Positions 15,627 through 24,146 of a stretch of 64,000 nt of DNA are shown here, in pieces. The notes below the pieces were generated by a model that ran no database searches, was not told the origin of the DNA, and saw only the letters and a list, made by a program, of their open reading frames with translations. Location of the stretch: assembly GCF_030719035.1 (NCBI RefSeq), contig NZ_CP132203.1:2542001-2606000 (forward strand). Reading direction: 5' to 3'. A program made the position numbers and the translations under genes. Positions within the stretch are counted from its first letter, which is position 1; the number at the start of each line of letters is the position of its first letter. The stretch is from Hahella sp. HNIBRBA332 (lineage in GTDB: Bacteria > Pseudomonadota > Gammaproteobacteria > Pseudomonadales > Oleiphilaceae).

Positions 15627-17114
15627 ATGCCAATAACAAAAGAAGATGTTTTTCAGTTAGCCAGAGACGCTCAACTTTACGCAGGCGCGCTGGTTCCCGG
15701 CCTGGACAATAGCCATGAGCTTCACTTCGACACGCTGAACCCGTTCAACCAGCAGGTTATCGGACGGGTGCAGCGGTGTAACGGTCGTCATGTGGATGCG
15801 GCGGTGAAAGCTGGTCGCGCCGCGTTCGAATCTGGAGTCTGGTCAAAACTGCCGCCAGGGGAACGCAAACGCATCATGCTGCGCTGGTCGGCTCTGCTGC
15901 AGGAGCACCATGAAGAGCTGGCGGCGCTGGACTGCCTGGACGCAGGCAAACCTATCAGCGAATGTCTAAATACGGACATACCCGACACCATTCACACCAT
16001 CGCGTGGTATGCCGAAGCCGTCGACAAACTGTTTGGAAAAATTTCTCCCACCGCCAGCGACAACCTGGGCTTGATCGTGAAGGAGCCCATTGGGGTGGTC
16101 GGCGCTGTGCTGCCCTGGAACTTCCCCGCCCTGATGCTGGCCTGGAAAGCCGCGCCCGCTCTCGCCGCCGGCAATTCACTGGTGATCAAACCCGCAGAGC
16201 TGACCTCTTTAAGCGCCTACCGCATCGTGCAACTGGCCCATGAGGCGGGAATACCCCAGGACGTACTGACGCTGATCACGGGCTTGGGTGAAGAAACCGG
16301 AAAACCACTGGGATTGCATCCTGACGTGGACATGGTGTCTTTCACGGGCTCAACCGAGGTGGGCCGCCTATTCCTCACCTATTCCGCGCAAAGCAACCTC
16401 AAGGAAATCGTACTCGAGTGCGGCGGCAAGAGCCCGCAGATTATCTTCGAGGACAGCTACGCCCTGGAGGAAATAGCGGACAACATCCTCTCCGCCGCGT
16501 TCTGGAATATGGGGGAAAACTGCAGCTGCGGCTCTCGTTTGATCGTTCACAAAAACGTGAAAGACGACCTGCTCAAAATACTGCAAAAACGCTTGGTGGA
16601 CGGCTGGAAAGTCGGCGATCCTCAGGACCCGGAAACCGCCATCGGCCCCATGATCGAACCCGCTCACTTCGAGAAGGTCTGCGGTTATATCAAGTCAGCC
16701 AAAGGCGAAGGCGCCACATTAGTACGGGGCGGCGAAGCTTTGAAACTGGGTGCGGGAATGAGCGTTGAGCCCACCATTTTCGAGGGTGTCACAGAGGAAA
16801 TGACGTTGTTTCAGGAGGAAGTATTCGGGCCCGTTCTCGCCGTCTCCACATTCGAAACGGAAGCCGAAGCGATCCACTTGGCGAACGCCACCAGTTACGG
16901 TCTGGCCGCGTCTCTCTACACCTCCGATTTACGTCGCGCGCAACGAGTTTCCCGCGCCATCAAGGCCGGGACCGTCTCCATCAACTGCTTCTCTGAAGGC
17001 GACATCGCGACCCCCTTCGGCGGCTATAAAACCTCCGGTTTCGGCGGCAGGGACAAAGGCCTGGAAGCATTGGAGCAATATGTGCAGACCAAGACAGTGT
17101 GGTATGGGGGATAA
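15627..17114 (+). CDS. NAD(P)-dependent aldehyde dehydrogenase, probable alpha-ketoglutarate semialdehyde dehydrogenase
   Basis: 495 residues, a complete ALDH. Catalytic elements: Asn of PWNFPALM (~165), Glu of LECGGKSP (~264) and the nucleophile Cys of NMGENCSCGSR (~299). By sequence it resembles the PuuC-type gamma-glutamyl-aminobutyraldehyde dehydrogenases (close of INCFSEGDIATPFGGYK). Cotranscription with the deaminase suggests it oxidises alpha-ketoglutarate semialdehyde to alpha-ketoglutarate, the last step of the hydroxyproline route. The substrate is inferred from context only. Confidence 0.85.
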   Translation: MPITKEDVFQLARDAQLYAGALVPGLDNSHELHFDTLNPFNQQVIGRVQRCNGRHVDAAVKAGRAAFESGVWSKLPPGERKRIMLRWSALLQEHHEELAALDCLDAGKPISECLNTDIPDTIHTIAWYAEAVDKLFGKISPTASDNLGLIVKEPIGVVGAVLPWNFPALMLAWKAAPALAAGNSLVIKPAELTSLSAYRIVQLAHEAGIPQDVLTLITGLGEETGKPLGLHPDVDMVSFTGSTEVGRLFLTYSAQSNLKEIVLECGGKSPQIIFEDSYALEEIADNILSAAFWNMGENCSCGSRLIVHKNVKDDLLKILQKRLVDGWKVGDPQDPETAIGPMIEPAHFEKVCGYIKSAKGEGATLVRGGEALKLGAGMSVEPTIFEGVTEEMTLFQEEVFGPVLAVSTFETEAEAIHLANATSYGLAASLYTSDLRRAQRVSRAIKAGTVSINCFSEGDIATPFGGYKTSGFGGRDKGLEALEQYVQTKTVWYGG

Positions 17115-17131
17115 ATTCTAATTGCGCCAAT

Positions 17132-17157
17132 AACGCTGCGCATCACTGCGCAGCGTT
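17132..17157 (+). terminator. Terminator hairpin closing the hydroxyproline operon
   Basis: Perfect 11-bp stem AACGCTGCGCA / TGCGCAGCGTT with a 4-nt loop, between convergent genes. There is no T tract on either side, so termination strength is uncertain. Confidence 0.6.
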
Positions 17158-17176
17158 GGCAAGAATCCGTCAGGTC

Positions 17177-17596
17177 CTAGCCTGCAGAACGCTTAAACAG
17201 ATTATAGGCGTCAACGCCTGGATCAAATCCCGTTTGCGCAAACTCCGGTCCTTCACTGGCGGGGTCGATGCAATTCCAAAACGAAGCCGCCGTATTCAAC
17301 ACAACGCCTCTCAAATACCAGTTAGGGTCCAATGAACTGACCGCGTTTTTCAGTTGCATGTCCTGCGGTTTGCGCCATTCCCTTAGCCAGTGCCAGGCTT
17401 CCCGCCTGTGCCCCGTGCTGGAAAAAATTTGGCCTTTATCCGCTCTTCTGGCGTTCGCTATCACAAAGTTGGCGCTTTGATCGCTCAAAGGCACTTTGTT
17501 CTCCGCAAGAAACTTGTTCGTTCCGTACACCAACTGACCAAACCAGCTCGTGCTGGACTTGGTCGCCTCGGAAATACGCTCTCTCGCATCTGGCAT
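17177..17596 (-). CDS. Hypothetical protein (139 aa)
   Basis: Unrecognised, soluble and basic. It contains a WFGQLVYGTNKFLAENK segment and a Trp-rich middle (REAWHWLREWRKPQD). The ATG at 17596 follows AAGGAGAA, which fixes the start; the upstream open frame is ignored. No obvious partner. Confidence 0.6.
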   Translation of the reverse strand: MPDARERISEATKSSTSWFGQLVYGTNKFLAENKVPLSDQSANFVIANARRADKGQIFSSTGHRREAWHWLREWRKPQDMQLKNAVSSLDPNWYLRGVVLNTAASFWNCIDPASEGPEFAQTGFDPGVDAYNLFKRSAG

Positions 17597-17876
17597 TTCT
17601 GTTCTCCTTACTCGCCAAATTTTTAGTCTCTTCCGAAGGAAATAAACCCCCTTCGGATACATCATTCTGTTCATACATCATGATTAATAACGCCAAAAAA
17701 TAATCAGCGCATTGCCCTCTCAGCTCAAACACAGCCAAGATGCTTCGATAGTAAATTAACTGCCGTATAAACAGTAAGTTAAGATGAGATTAAATGTTCT
17801 ACATCACTTTCTTGAAGGGATTTGAGAGAATCAGAGAGAACCTGCTTGACGAGTCAATAACAGCGCATGGCGAGAG

Positions 17877-18209
17877 TCAGTAACACTGCCATTCCAACGT
17901 CCATTCATTTTTCTTACCAGAGGCGGTCCCGCGACCAAAATAGCCGACGCCATGATCTCACCACATCCAGCCGCCCTTTCTAGTGGTATCGATTTGAAAG
18001 ACATAATCCGGAACGGCGTCATGCTTATTCCAAGGAGACCAGAAGATCTCAGATTGAATCAAGCTTGGCCAAACCTCCCCTTTTCCACCAGAAGTCACTT
18101 TGCCGAACCAGGAACTTAACGGGTCATTTGGAGGCCGAAACCCACCAATATCGAAGACAATCGCTTTACGAACAATCTGGCTCTTAAATGTTTCGATTGT
18201 TGTTTTCAT
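17877..18209 (-). pseudogene. DUF1963 (YwqG-like) family gene with an in-frame TGA
   Basis: Codons 1-83 read MKTTIETFKSQIVRK, VFDIGGFRPPNDPLSSWFG, then FQIDTTRKGGWMW and a TGA (17958-17960). The same frame continues after the TGA with DHGVGYFGRGTASGKKN and a final LEWQCY before TGA at 17877. The post-stop stretch keeps the Gly-Val-Gly-Tyr-Phe and Trp-Gln-Cys pattern expected at the end of DUF1963-like proteins, so the gene was probably intact until recently. Alternatives are a sequencing error or a functional truncated protein. Confidence 0.6.
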
Positions 18210-18266
18210 TCGCCCGTTAACTTCCGATGTTCACTGCCGTAATTTCTTTAAGATTCTTCAACAAAG

Positions 18267-18656
18267 CTACTCATACTCCTCATACACTGGCAGTTCTTTG
18301 TTGATGTCATACCAGCTTGCTTTGTCGGAGACCCAGATGTGGCTTCTTTCCTGGGATTGTGGATCGTCGTCTAATGACCCCAGTCGCAGAATGATGAATG
18401 GGGTGTTTTCTCTTTTCGCGTAGACCTGCGTGCCGCAACATGAGCAGAAGAAGCGGGATTTTCCTGGGGAGGATTCGAAGGAGTTCAGGTGCTCTGCGCC
18501 TTGCAGGTTGAAGTCATTGTCGTCCACTCGCGCCACGCTGGAAAAAGCGGCGCCGTGGGCTTTTCTGCAGGTTCGGCAATGGCAGTGGATGATGTCGCCC
18601 ACTTTTCCCGTAATGTCGTATTTCACTTTTCCGCACAGGCAGCTACCTGAAATCAT
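18267..18656 (-). CDS. GFA-domain (glutathione-dependent formaldehyde-activating enzyme-like) protein
   Basis: 129 residues, typical GFA length. The zinc-binding cysteines are in SCLCGKVKY (start), CHCRTCRKAHG (~residue 26) and CSCCGTQVY (~residue 72). Family members were named for S-hydroxymethylglutathione synthesis, though many do other, unknown jobs. There are no related genes nearby. Confidence 0.85.
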   Translation of the reverse strand: MISGSCLCGKVKYDITGKVGDIIHCHCRTCRKAHGAAFSSVARVDDNDFNLQGAEHLNSFESSPGKSRFFCSCCGTQVYAKRENTPFIILRLGSLDDDPQSQERSHIWVSDKASWYDINKELPVYEEYE

Positions 18657-18724
18657 TGTTCAGCTCTCCTTAACTATTTGCGGGGCGTCAGACCCCGAGT
18701 CAGCGCATCAGTGTATCCGAAATT

Positions 18725-18787
18725 AAGGAGCCTCTGAAAAACTACCTGCGGAGCCATTGCGGCGTCAAAGTTTTTCGGCGGTTCGTT
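18725..18787. repeat. Internally deleted copy of the 144-bp MITE-like element
   Basis: The first 46 bp match the reverse complement of the end of the 4222-4365 element at 44 positions. They are followed directly by a degenerate version of the other terminus (GTTTTTCGGCGGTTCGTT). The middle of the element is missing. It abuts the stop codon of the gene ending at 18791. Confidence 0.65.
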
Positions 18788-18790
18788 AAG

Positions 18791-19582
18791 TTACCAGAAC
18801 TTCAGGCTGAATTTCTTCGGCTCGCCATTCGAGTAATTAAGACTCATCACTTTCCCTTGATGGCCCAATTTGGACTTCTTATAAACCACTTTAATTCTTT
18901 CATTTTCATCTTCGCCCACGGTGTCGCCGTTTTTGATTACCGGGCCATTCTGGAGCAGGTAATCCGTCAAGCCTGTCAGCCGATCTTTAAGGTTCTCCAT
19001 GCTCTCGGGCGTATCGATCGCCTCGATTTCCATCATTCCAAACGCGGCTAACCCTGTTGTAAACCCGGTGGAGGCGCCTTGTTCGCCAGGCCCCACTCGG
19101 ATGTCCACCCAGATAGGTACTGGCGGCCCTTCCGGCAAGACATTGACAGCGAACTCGATAAATACATCGCGGGGGATAAGCAACGACGCATGAGACCAGA
19201 ACACCCCAATCGCTCCTTGAACCACCGCCATTAGGGCGGCGTTGACTTGAGTAAGCAGAATAGCGATTTCAACACTGGTCAGCGCCTCACTACTTACTGC
19301 GACCACCAGATGATATTGATGGCCGCTGACTTCCTCTTTGGCGTTAGCCCACAAACAGCTGGTGGCGCAGGGACCTTCGAGATCGCTCCAGGGGATTGGC
19401 GCAGGCATGATTCCAATCGCCACAATGGCGTCTCCTACGGTAAAAGATAAGGCGCCTTCTTCCTCCGTGGCGTCCTTGAATGCGTCTACATCCGTCCAGT
19501 TTTTAAGGACGAACGCCTCTATGTCCGCAAGCGAAATTCGCGGCTCTTCCGCGAACATGGGCATGGATATCAATAATGTCAT
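18791..19582 (-). CDS. DUF4261-type protein
   Basis: 263 residues. The centre (GVFWSHASLLIPRDVFIEF, then VPIWVDIRVG and TTGLAAFGMMEIE) follows the pattern of DUF4261 proteins, whose function is not established. Short hydrophobic stretches do not form clear membrane helices, and MTLLISMPMFAEEP is too short for a convincing signal peptide. The start could be the ATG at 19582 (GAGA upstream) or the one at 19558. Confidence 0.7.
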   Translation of the reverse strand: MTLLISMPMFAEEPRISLADIEAFVLKNWTDVDAFKDATEEEGALSFTVGDAIVAIGIMPAPIPWSDLEGPCATSCLWANAKEEVSGHQYHLVVAVSSEALTSVEIAILLTQVNAALMAVVQGAIGVFWSHASLLIPRDVFIEFAVNVLPEGPPVPIWVDIRVGPGEQGASTGFTTGLAAFGMMEIEAIDTPESMENLKDRLTGLTDYLLQNGPVIKNGDTVGEDENERIKVVYKKSKLGHQGKVMSLNYSNGEPKKFSLKFW

Positions 19583-20023
19583 TGAGTTTCTCTTCGCGCT
19601 TATCGGGCGGCTATTTGCTTTGACTATTGTTGCTTGAGCGCCAATGCAGGGAGGGCTACGGAAGTCTGTTATCCCAACAACGCGCCTGGCAAGAATATAA
19701 ATGGCATAGCCGGAAAAGCATAATACATCCGCACTTATGAGAGGAGCTAATTGCCGCCGCCCAAATGGCGCTTGAGATTATCCGTCCAGTTTTTGCTGAT
19801 TGTGATTTGTCGCAATATATCTTCCGGCGGAGATTCGTCGCTTTCCAGCGCAGAGAGCCGCTGCCTTGTCCCTTATATGCAAAGTTAACGCTTCATGTTT
19901 CCAGCAGGTGAAACCCATCTTGCTCCACGTCATCTATCAAAGGGCCGTTGAACATAGAGGGCCTCAGCGCATAACGACTACAGGCTCTTTTGGAGCCGCC
20001 ATTATTAAGTGTTCAGGATAACA

Positions 20024-20073
20024 AAGGAAAAAAAGAGTCTGGCGCAAAACAGGTAACGATGGCGCGCCAGACT
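20024..20073 (-). terminator. Second intrinsic terminator downstream of the chemoreceptor gene
   Basis: 10-bp stem AGTCTGGCGC / GCGCCAGACT (20036-20045 and 20064-20073). On the minus strand it is followed by a run of T (A run 20028-20034). Confidence 0.65.
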
Positions 20074-20197
20074 TGTCCAGGGTTGAGTATCTTCGAGACC
20101 TTACTTTAGGTGATTACGGACGCGGGAGTAATGCGGGAGGCTACGGAACTTGCTTAGGCATATCTCAGTAACACTACCGAGCGATCGGCAGAAATAA

Positions 20198-20220
20198 CGG
20201 AGCCTGCCGCCCAGGCTCCG
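20198..20220 (-). terminator. Terminator of the chemoreceptor gene
   Basis: CGGAGCCTG, 5-nt loop, CAGGCTCCG, followed on the minus strand by TTATTT; 50 bp after the stop codon. Confidence 0.75.
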
Positions 20221-20270
20221 CTTTGGTGAAAATCAGGGACGAGGTAAAATTTTTCTAATATGGAATAGCC

Positions 20271-23200
20271 TTAAAACTCTTCCCAGTCACTCTCTCCTGC
20301 GCTGGAGGAACTTGTGGCGCGGGCGGGTTTGGGCTTTTTGGAGGCCTTGGTCGACTTCGCGGCGTTGTTTGTTGAGCCTTTGTCTGGTTCAGGCCGCTCC
20401 TGGGATTGCATGTCTTGCCTTATGGTCGCCTCTGTTCCCGCCTCCAGCTGATTCGACTTGAAGAAGCTCATCAGGCTGAGCATCGCCGCCGCCTGATCGC
20501 TCATGGCTTCGCTGGCGGCCGACGCTTCCTCCACCAGTGCGGCGTTTTGTTGCGTCATCTGATCCATTTGCGCCACCGCCAGATTGACCTGCTCAATGCC
20601 TTGCGACTGTTCCGTTGCGGAAGTGGCGATCTCTTCGATGACCATGACCACGTCTTTGACGGAGTCCACGATTTTGCGCAAGGTTTCACCTGAGTGGTTC
20701 ACCTGTGTCGAACCATCCTCCACTCTTTTAGTCGAGTCGACGATCAGCGTTTTGATTTCTTTCGCCGCCGAGGCGGATCGCCTCGCCAGATCCCGTACTT
20801 CGCCAGCCACAACAGCGAACCCTCTGCCCTGCTCGCCAGCGCGGGCCGCCTCGACCGCCGCGTTCAACGCCAATAAATTGGTCTGGAAGGCCATGTCGTC
20901 AATGACGCCGATAATGTCGGCGATTTTATCGCTGGCTTCCGTAATGCCACCCATGGCTTGAATGGCCTCGTCCACCACATTACCGCCACGAAGCGCCGCC
21001 TGCTGCGCGTTCTTGGCCAGATCGGCGGCTTTCTGCGCCTTATCCGCATTCAAGCCCACCGCTTGTGACAGTTCTTCCATACTCGATGCAGTTTCTTCCA
21101 GGGAAGCCGCTTGTTTTTCCGTCCTGGCGCTCAGGTCGGAGTTGCCCATCGCGATCTCTTTACTGCCGGTTTTGACCTGACTGGCGGCTTCGTTGATTTT
21201 GCCAACGACCTCTGTCAGTTTGTCGATAGTATTGTTGGCGTCGTCTTTTAACTTGGCGAATACGCCCTGATATTCAGCCGTGATTTTCTGATTAAGATTT
21301 CCTTGCGACAAGGCGCTCATCACCCTGGACACATCATTGAGCACCTGGGCGTTCACATTCACCAACTCATTGATGCTGGAACTCAGGTCTTTGAAAAAGC
21401 CTTGCTTGTCTTTCAGTTCAATTCGATCCGCTAAATCACCATGGCGCGCTTTGTTCACCAGCCCCTGAATATCCCTTTCAATGACTTGCGTGAGCTTATT
21501 CACGGTGAGGTTGGCGTCTTTTTTCAGCTTCTCAAACGAACCTGAATACTCAGTCTGTATGTGGTGACTAAGGTCCCCCTTGGCCATGGCGCCAAACATA
21601 TTCAAGGTGTCCGTCACCACCTGCTCATTGACGTCCAGCAGCTCATTAATGCTGTTGCTGAGCCTGCCATAGAAACCATCCTTGTCGCTCAGGTTAATGC
21701 GTTCAGACAAATCGCCTTTCTTGGCCCTGTCGATAATGGACTGTAGCTCCTGTTCGATAACCTGGGTCAGCTTTTCCTTCATTTTGGCCATAGAACGCTG
21801 CACGCCCACCGTATTGCCGCTGGACAGGCTCATGCTCAGGTCTCCGGCGGCAATCCGTTCCGCCACCGCGTTCAATTGCACCGGATCAGCGCCCAGTTGT
21901 TTCAGAATGACGCGGGTCAGGTAATAGGTGATGAGTGAAGCGATAATCAAGGCGAGCAAGGCGCCCACAATAGTAACGGAGTTGGTGAAACTGGCGGTGG
22001 ACTGCTGGTCTTCATTACGGACTTCGATCAATGCGCTTTCCGCGCCGCTGTAGTCACTGCGGACTGACCGCATCTGGTCCATGAGCCCCTTGCCGACGCC
22101 TTTTTCAATGTAGTTGGTGATATCTTTCAACGTGCGGGTGACTTTATTCATGTCCCGGCGCGCCTCGATCTCCGGCTCCGCCGCCGCCACTCGCCATTCG
22201 TTCGCCAGTTTGACGGCGTTATTCAACTGCTCTCTCACGAATGCGGGGTCATATGCCCGGTTCACCAGCTCGTATAAAGACGTCGAGGTGGCGGCGAACT
22301 GCTCCTGCCCCACTCTGAACGGCTCCAGAGAGGACTCCAAGCCAGTCAACAGATAACCGCGATAACCGGTCTCCATATCCACCATATTCTTAGCCAGCTC
22401 CATCAGCTTCTCGACGGCGATAAGATCTCCCGCCCTGGTGAAGGCTTGATTAAGCGCCTCGATATGCTGTCGCGACTGGTCAAAAATACGTTTACCGCTC
22501 CCTTGGCTCACAAAGGCGATGACGTCGCTGTTGGTGGACTGCCTCTTTAACCTCAAACCGACGCTGGCGACCTCTTCCCGCCACTGTTTCATGTAGTTCT
22601 CTATCGCCTTGAGATGTTCTCTGGCTTCCTCGCGGTCATACGCATTATCGATAAGCGCATTCAACGCCTGGCTGTTCTCCTGAAATGACGCTATTCCCTG
22701 ATTGTAGGGCTCTAATGACGCTTCGACGCCAGACAGTAGAAACCCTCTCTGCCCGGTTTCCTGATTAACCATATCCAGCAACAACGACTTGGTAAGACTT
22801 TCCCCACGGAAGTCGTCAGACTGCGCAAACGCGTCGTTGACGTTGCTCAAGGCCGCTCTGAAACCGTCAAATTTTTCCTTACCCAGTGTTCTTGCTGACA
22901 GTTCTTCAAAGCGACGAGTCGCGGCTTCGCCTGCGGAAACCTCGCGGCGGTACCCCATCACCACGTCCACATGCCGGCTCTGCCACTCGTTCTGTAATCG
23001 TTGTATCTCATCCAGCCGCTGAACTTGCTGAGGATTGTCCGCCACCTTGTTCCTGGCTTCTCCGATCACTTCTTTAAAGTCGGCCTTGCCTTTCTCAAAA
23101 GGCTCCAAAAACTCTTCCTTACCTGCGATCAGGTAGCCGCGCAGCCCGGTTTCCATATTCACCAGGGAGGCGGATATACGATGCCCCAGATCAATAGCCT

Positions 23201-23348
23201 GATAGGTGTGGTTGACCCATTGGCTGGTTTTGAGTAGTTGTTGCAGGCTGATATAGACTGTGGTGGCGATGATAAGAATCAACGCAATCGGAATAGCAAA
23301 TCCAAGAATAAGTTTCCATCTGAGTTCCAGCTTCTCAAACCAGTTCAT
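20271..23348 (-). CDS. Methyl-accepting chemotaxis protein with triple CHASE3-like sensor and HAMP array
   Basis: 1025 residues from ATG 23348 (GGGGGAG upstream; MNWFEKLELRWK). A first membrane helix (~10-33) is followed by three ~130-residue CHASE3-like repeats with the signatures METGLRGYLIAG, QETGQRGFLLSG and METGYRGYLLTG. A second helix (~455-478) follows, then several HAMP-like units in series (each with a GDLS or GNLN turn). Last comes the signalling hairpin with the conserved tip IDDMAFQTNLLALNAAVEAA. The C-terminus is DWEEF, a candidate CheR/CheB-docking pentapeptide on a flexible tail. No chemotaxis kinase genes are nearby. Confidence 0.92.
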   Translation of the reverse strand: MNWFEKLELRWKLILGFAIPIALILIIATTVYISLQQLLKTSQWVNHTYQAIDLGHRISASLVNMETGLRGYLIAGKEEFLEPFEKGKADFKEVIGEARNKVADNPQQVQRLDEIQRLQNEWQSRHVDVVMGYRREVSAGEAATRRFEELSARTLGKEKFDGFRAALSNVNDAFAQSDDFRGESLTKSLLLDMVNQETGQRGFLLSGVEASLEPYNQGIASFQENSQALNALIDNAYDREEAREHLKAIENYMKQWREEVASVGLRLKRQSTNSDVIAFVSQGSGKRIFDQSRQHIEALNQAFTRAGDLIAVEKLMELAKNMVDMETGYRGYLLTGLESSLEPFRVGQEQFAATSTSLYELVNRAYDPAFVREQLNNAVKLANEWRVAAAEPEIEARRDMNKVTRTLKDITNYIEKGVGKGLMDQMRSVRSDYSGAESALIEVRNEDQQSTASFTNSVTIVGALLALIIASLITYYLTRVILKQLGADPVQLNAVAERIAAGDLSMSLSSGNTVGVQRSMAKMKEKLTQVIEQELQSIIDRAKKGDLSERINLSDKDGFYGRLSNSINELLDVNEQVVTDTLNMFGAMAKGDLSHHIQTEYSGSFEKLKKDANLTVNKLTQVIERDIQGLVNKARHGDLADRIELKDKQGFFKDLSSSINELVNVNAQVLNDVSRVMSALSQGNLNQKITAEYQGVFAKLKDDANNTIDKLTEVVGKINEAASQVKTGSKEIAMGNSDLSARTEKQAASLEETASSMEELSQAVGLNADKAQKAADLAKNAQQAALRGGNVVDEAIQAMGGITEASDKIADIIGVIDDMAFQTNLLALNAAVEAARAGEQGRGFAVVAGEVRDLARRSASAAKEIKTLIVDSTKRVEDGSTQVNHSGETLRKIVDSVKDVVMVIEEIATSATEQSQGIEQVNLAVAQMDQMTQQNAALVEEASAASEAMSDQAAAMLSLMSFFKSNQLEAGTEATIRQDMQSQERPEPDKGSTNNAAKSTKASKKPKPARATSSSSAGESDWEEF

Positions 23349-23572
23349 GTAGCTCCCCCCCCCTCTCTGTTCCATGACATTGAGAACATTCACGACGGCA
23401 ATGAAAATCATTTCAAGTATAGAAGGCTCACAGGATCTCAGTAGCACTACGGACATATTCGTTCAATATTGCGTAGCGGTACGAATATTCCGGCGGGCGT
23501 TAGGCGTATATTGTAGATAGCATTAAAGCTTGGCTCACATTATGAGACGCCGTCGTAGGAGGAGAACATCCC

Positions 23573-23899
23573 TTGTACATCAACTATTCGACCCTGACTG
23601 CTGGTATACAAGAATCCAGCGCCGACATGATTCATACCCAACAGAACGCCAGTCGATTGGGCGCTATTCTTGATATTTCCATAGGTCGCATCGTGGAGGA
23701 CTCAGGAAAACGTCATGAATTTTCCATCGCCAAAAAAGCGGTTGAAGTAAGACGCTGGTATGACGTCGCGTCCCGTAATTCCGACGTGACGCAAATGCAA
23801 CGCTTTGTCGAGCAGCGCCTGCAGGAAGATAACTCCCCCAAAGACAGCTTATTCAAGAAGTGGGCGACACAATATTTTCAGTTAAACCAGGCCCTATGA
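23573..23899 (+). CDS. Hypothetical protein (108 aa), TTG start
   Basis: GGAGGAG lies 8 nt before a TTG at 23573, which gives MYINYSTLTAGIQES. The next ATG (23627) has no such sequence, so TTG is preferred. Mostly helical, soluble, with no recognised family. Upstream and divergent lies the chemoreceptor. Confidence 0.55.
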   Translation: MYINYSTLTAGIQESSADMIHTQQNASRLGAILDISIGRIVEDSGKRHEFSIAKKAVEVRRWYDVASRNSDVTQMQRFVEQRLQEDNSPKDSLFKKWATQYFQLNQAL

Positions 23900-24146
23900 T
23901 CGCGCCCCACGCCCTTCAACATTGGCCCGGCTTACGCAGCCGGCTATCCAATTGTCTTCAATAGATCGTCGCATCTTCCAGGCCGGCGGTAAATTCGAGT
24001 TGGGATGCGCGCCTGTATCCAATCTTTCAACCAGCTTCACCACGCAACAGACTTAAACTCTTGTGCCGCGGGCGGTTTGCGCGCGCTCTTCGGCTTAACT
24101 AATCTTTTACTATCCTCCCTAAGGAACTCCCAACTAGGACTGGTTA

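Larger units (their letters stand above)
19583..20270. other. Intergenic region with two same-strand terminators
   Basis: No convincing protein gene in 688 bp. Two minus-strand terminator-like hairpins (20198-20220 and 20024-20073) are separated by ~125 bp without an ORF. The rest shows no recognisable element. Confidence 0.4.

Noticed and set aside
17958..17960. TGA in the DUF1963-like gene as a selenocysteine codon
   Set aside because: No selenocysteine machinery or SECIS-like structure was recognised, and the family does not use it; a nonsense change or error is simpler.
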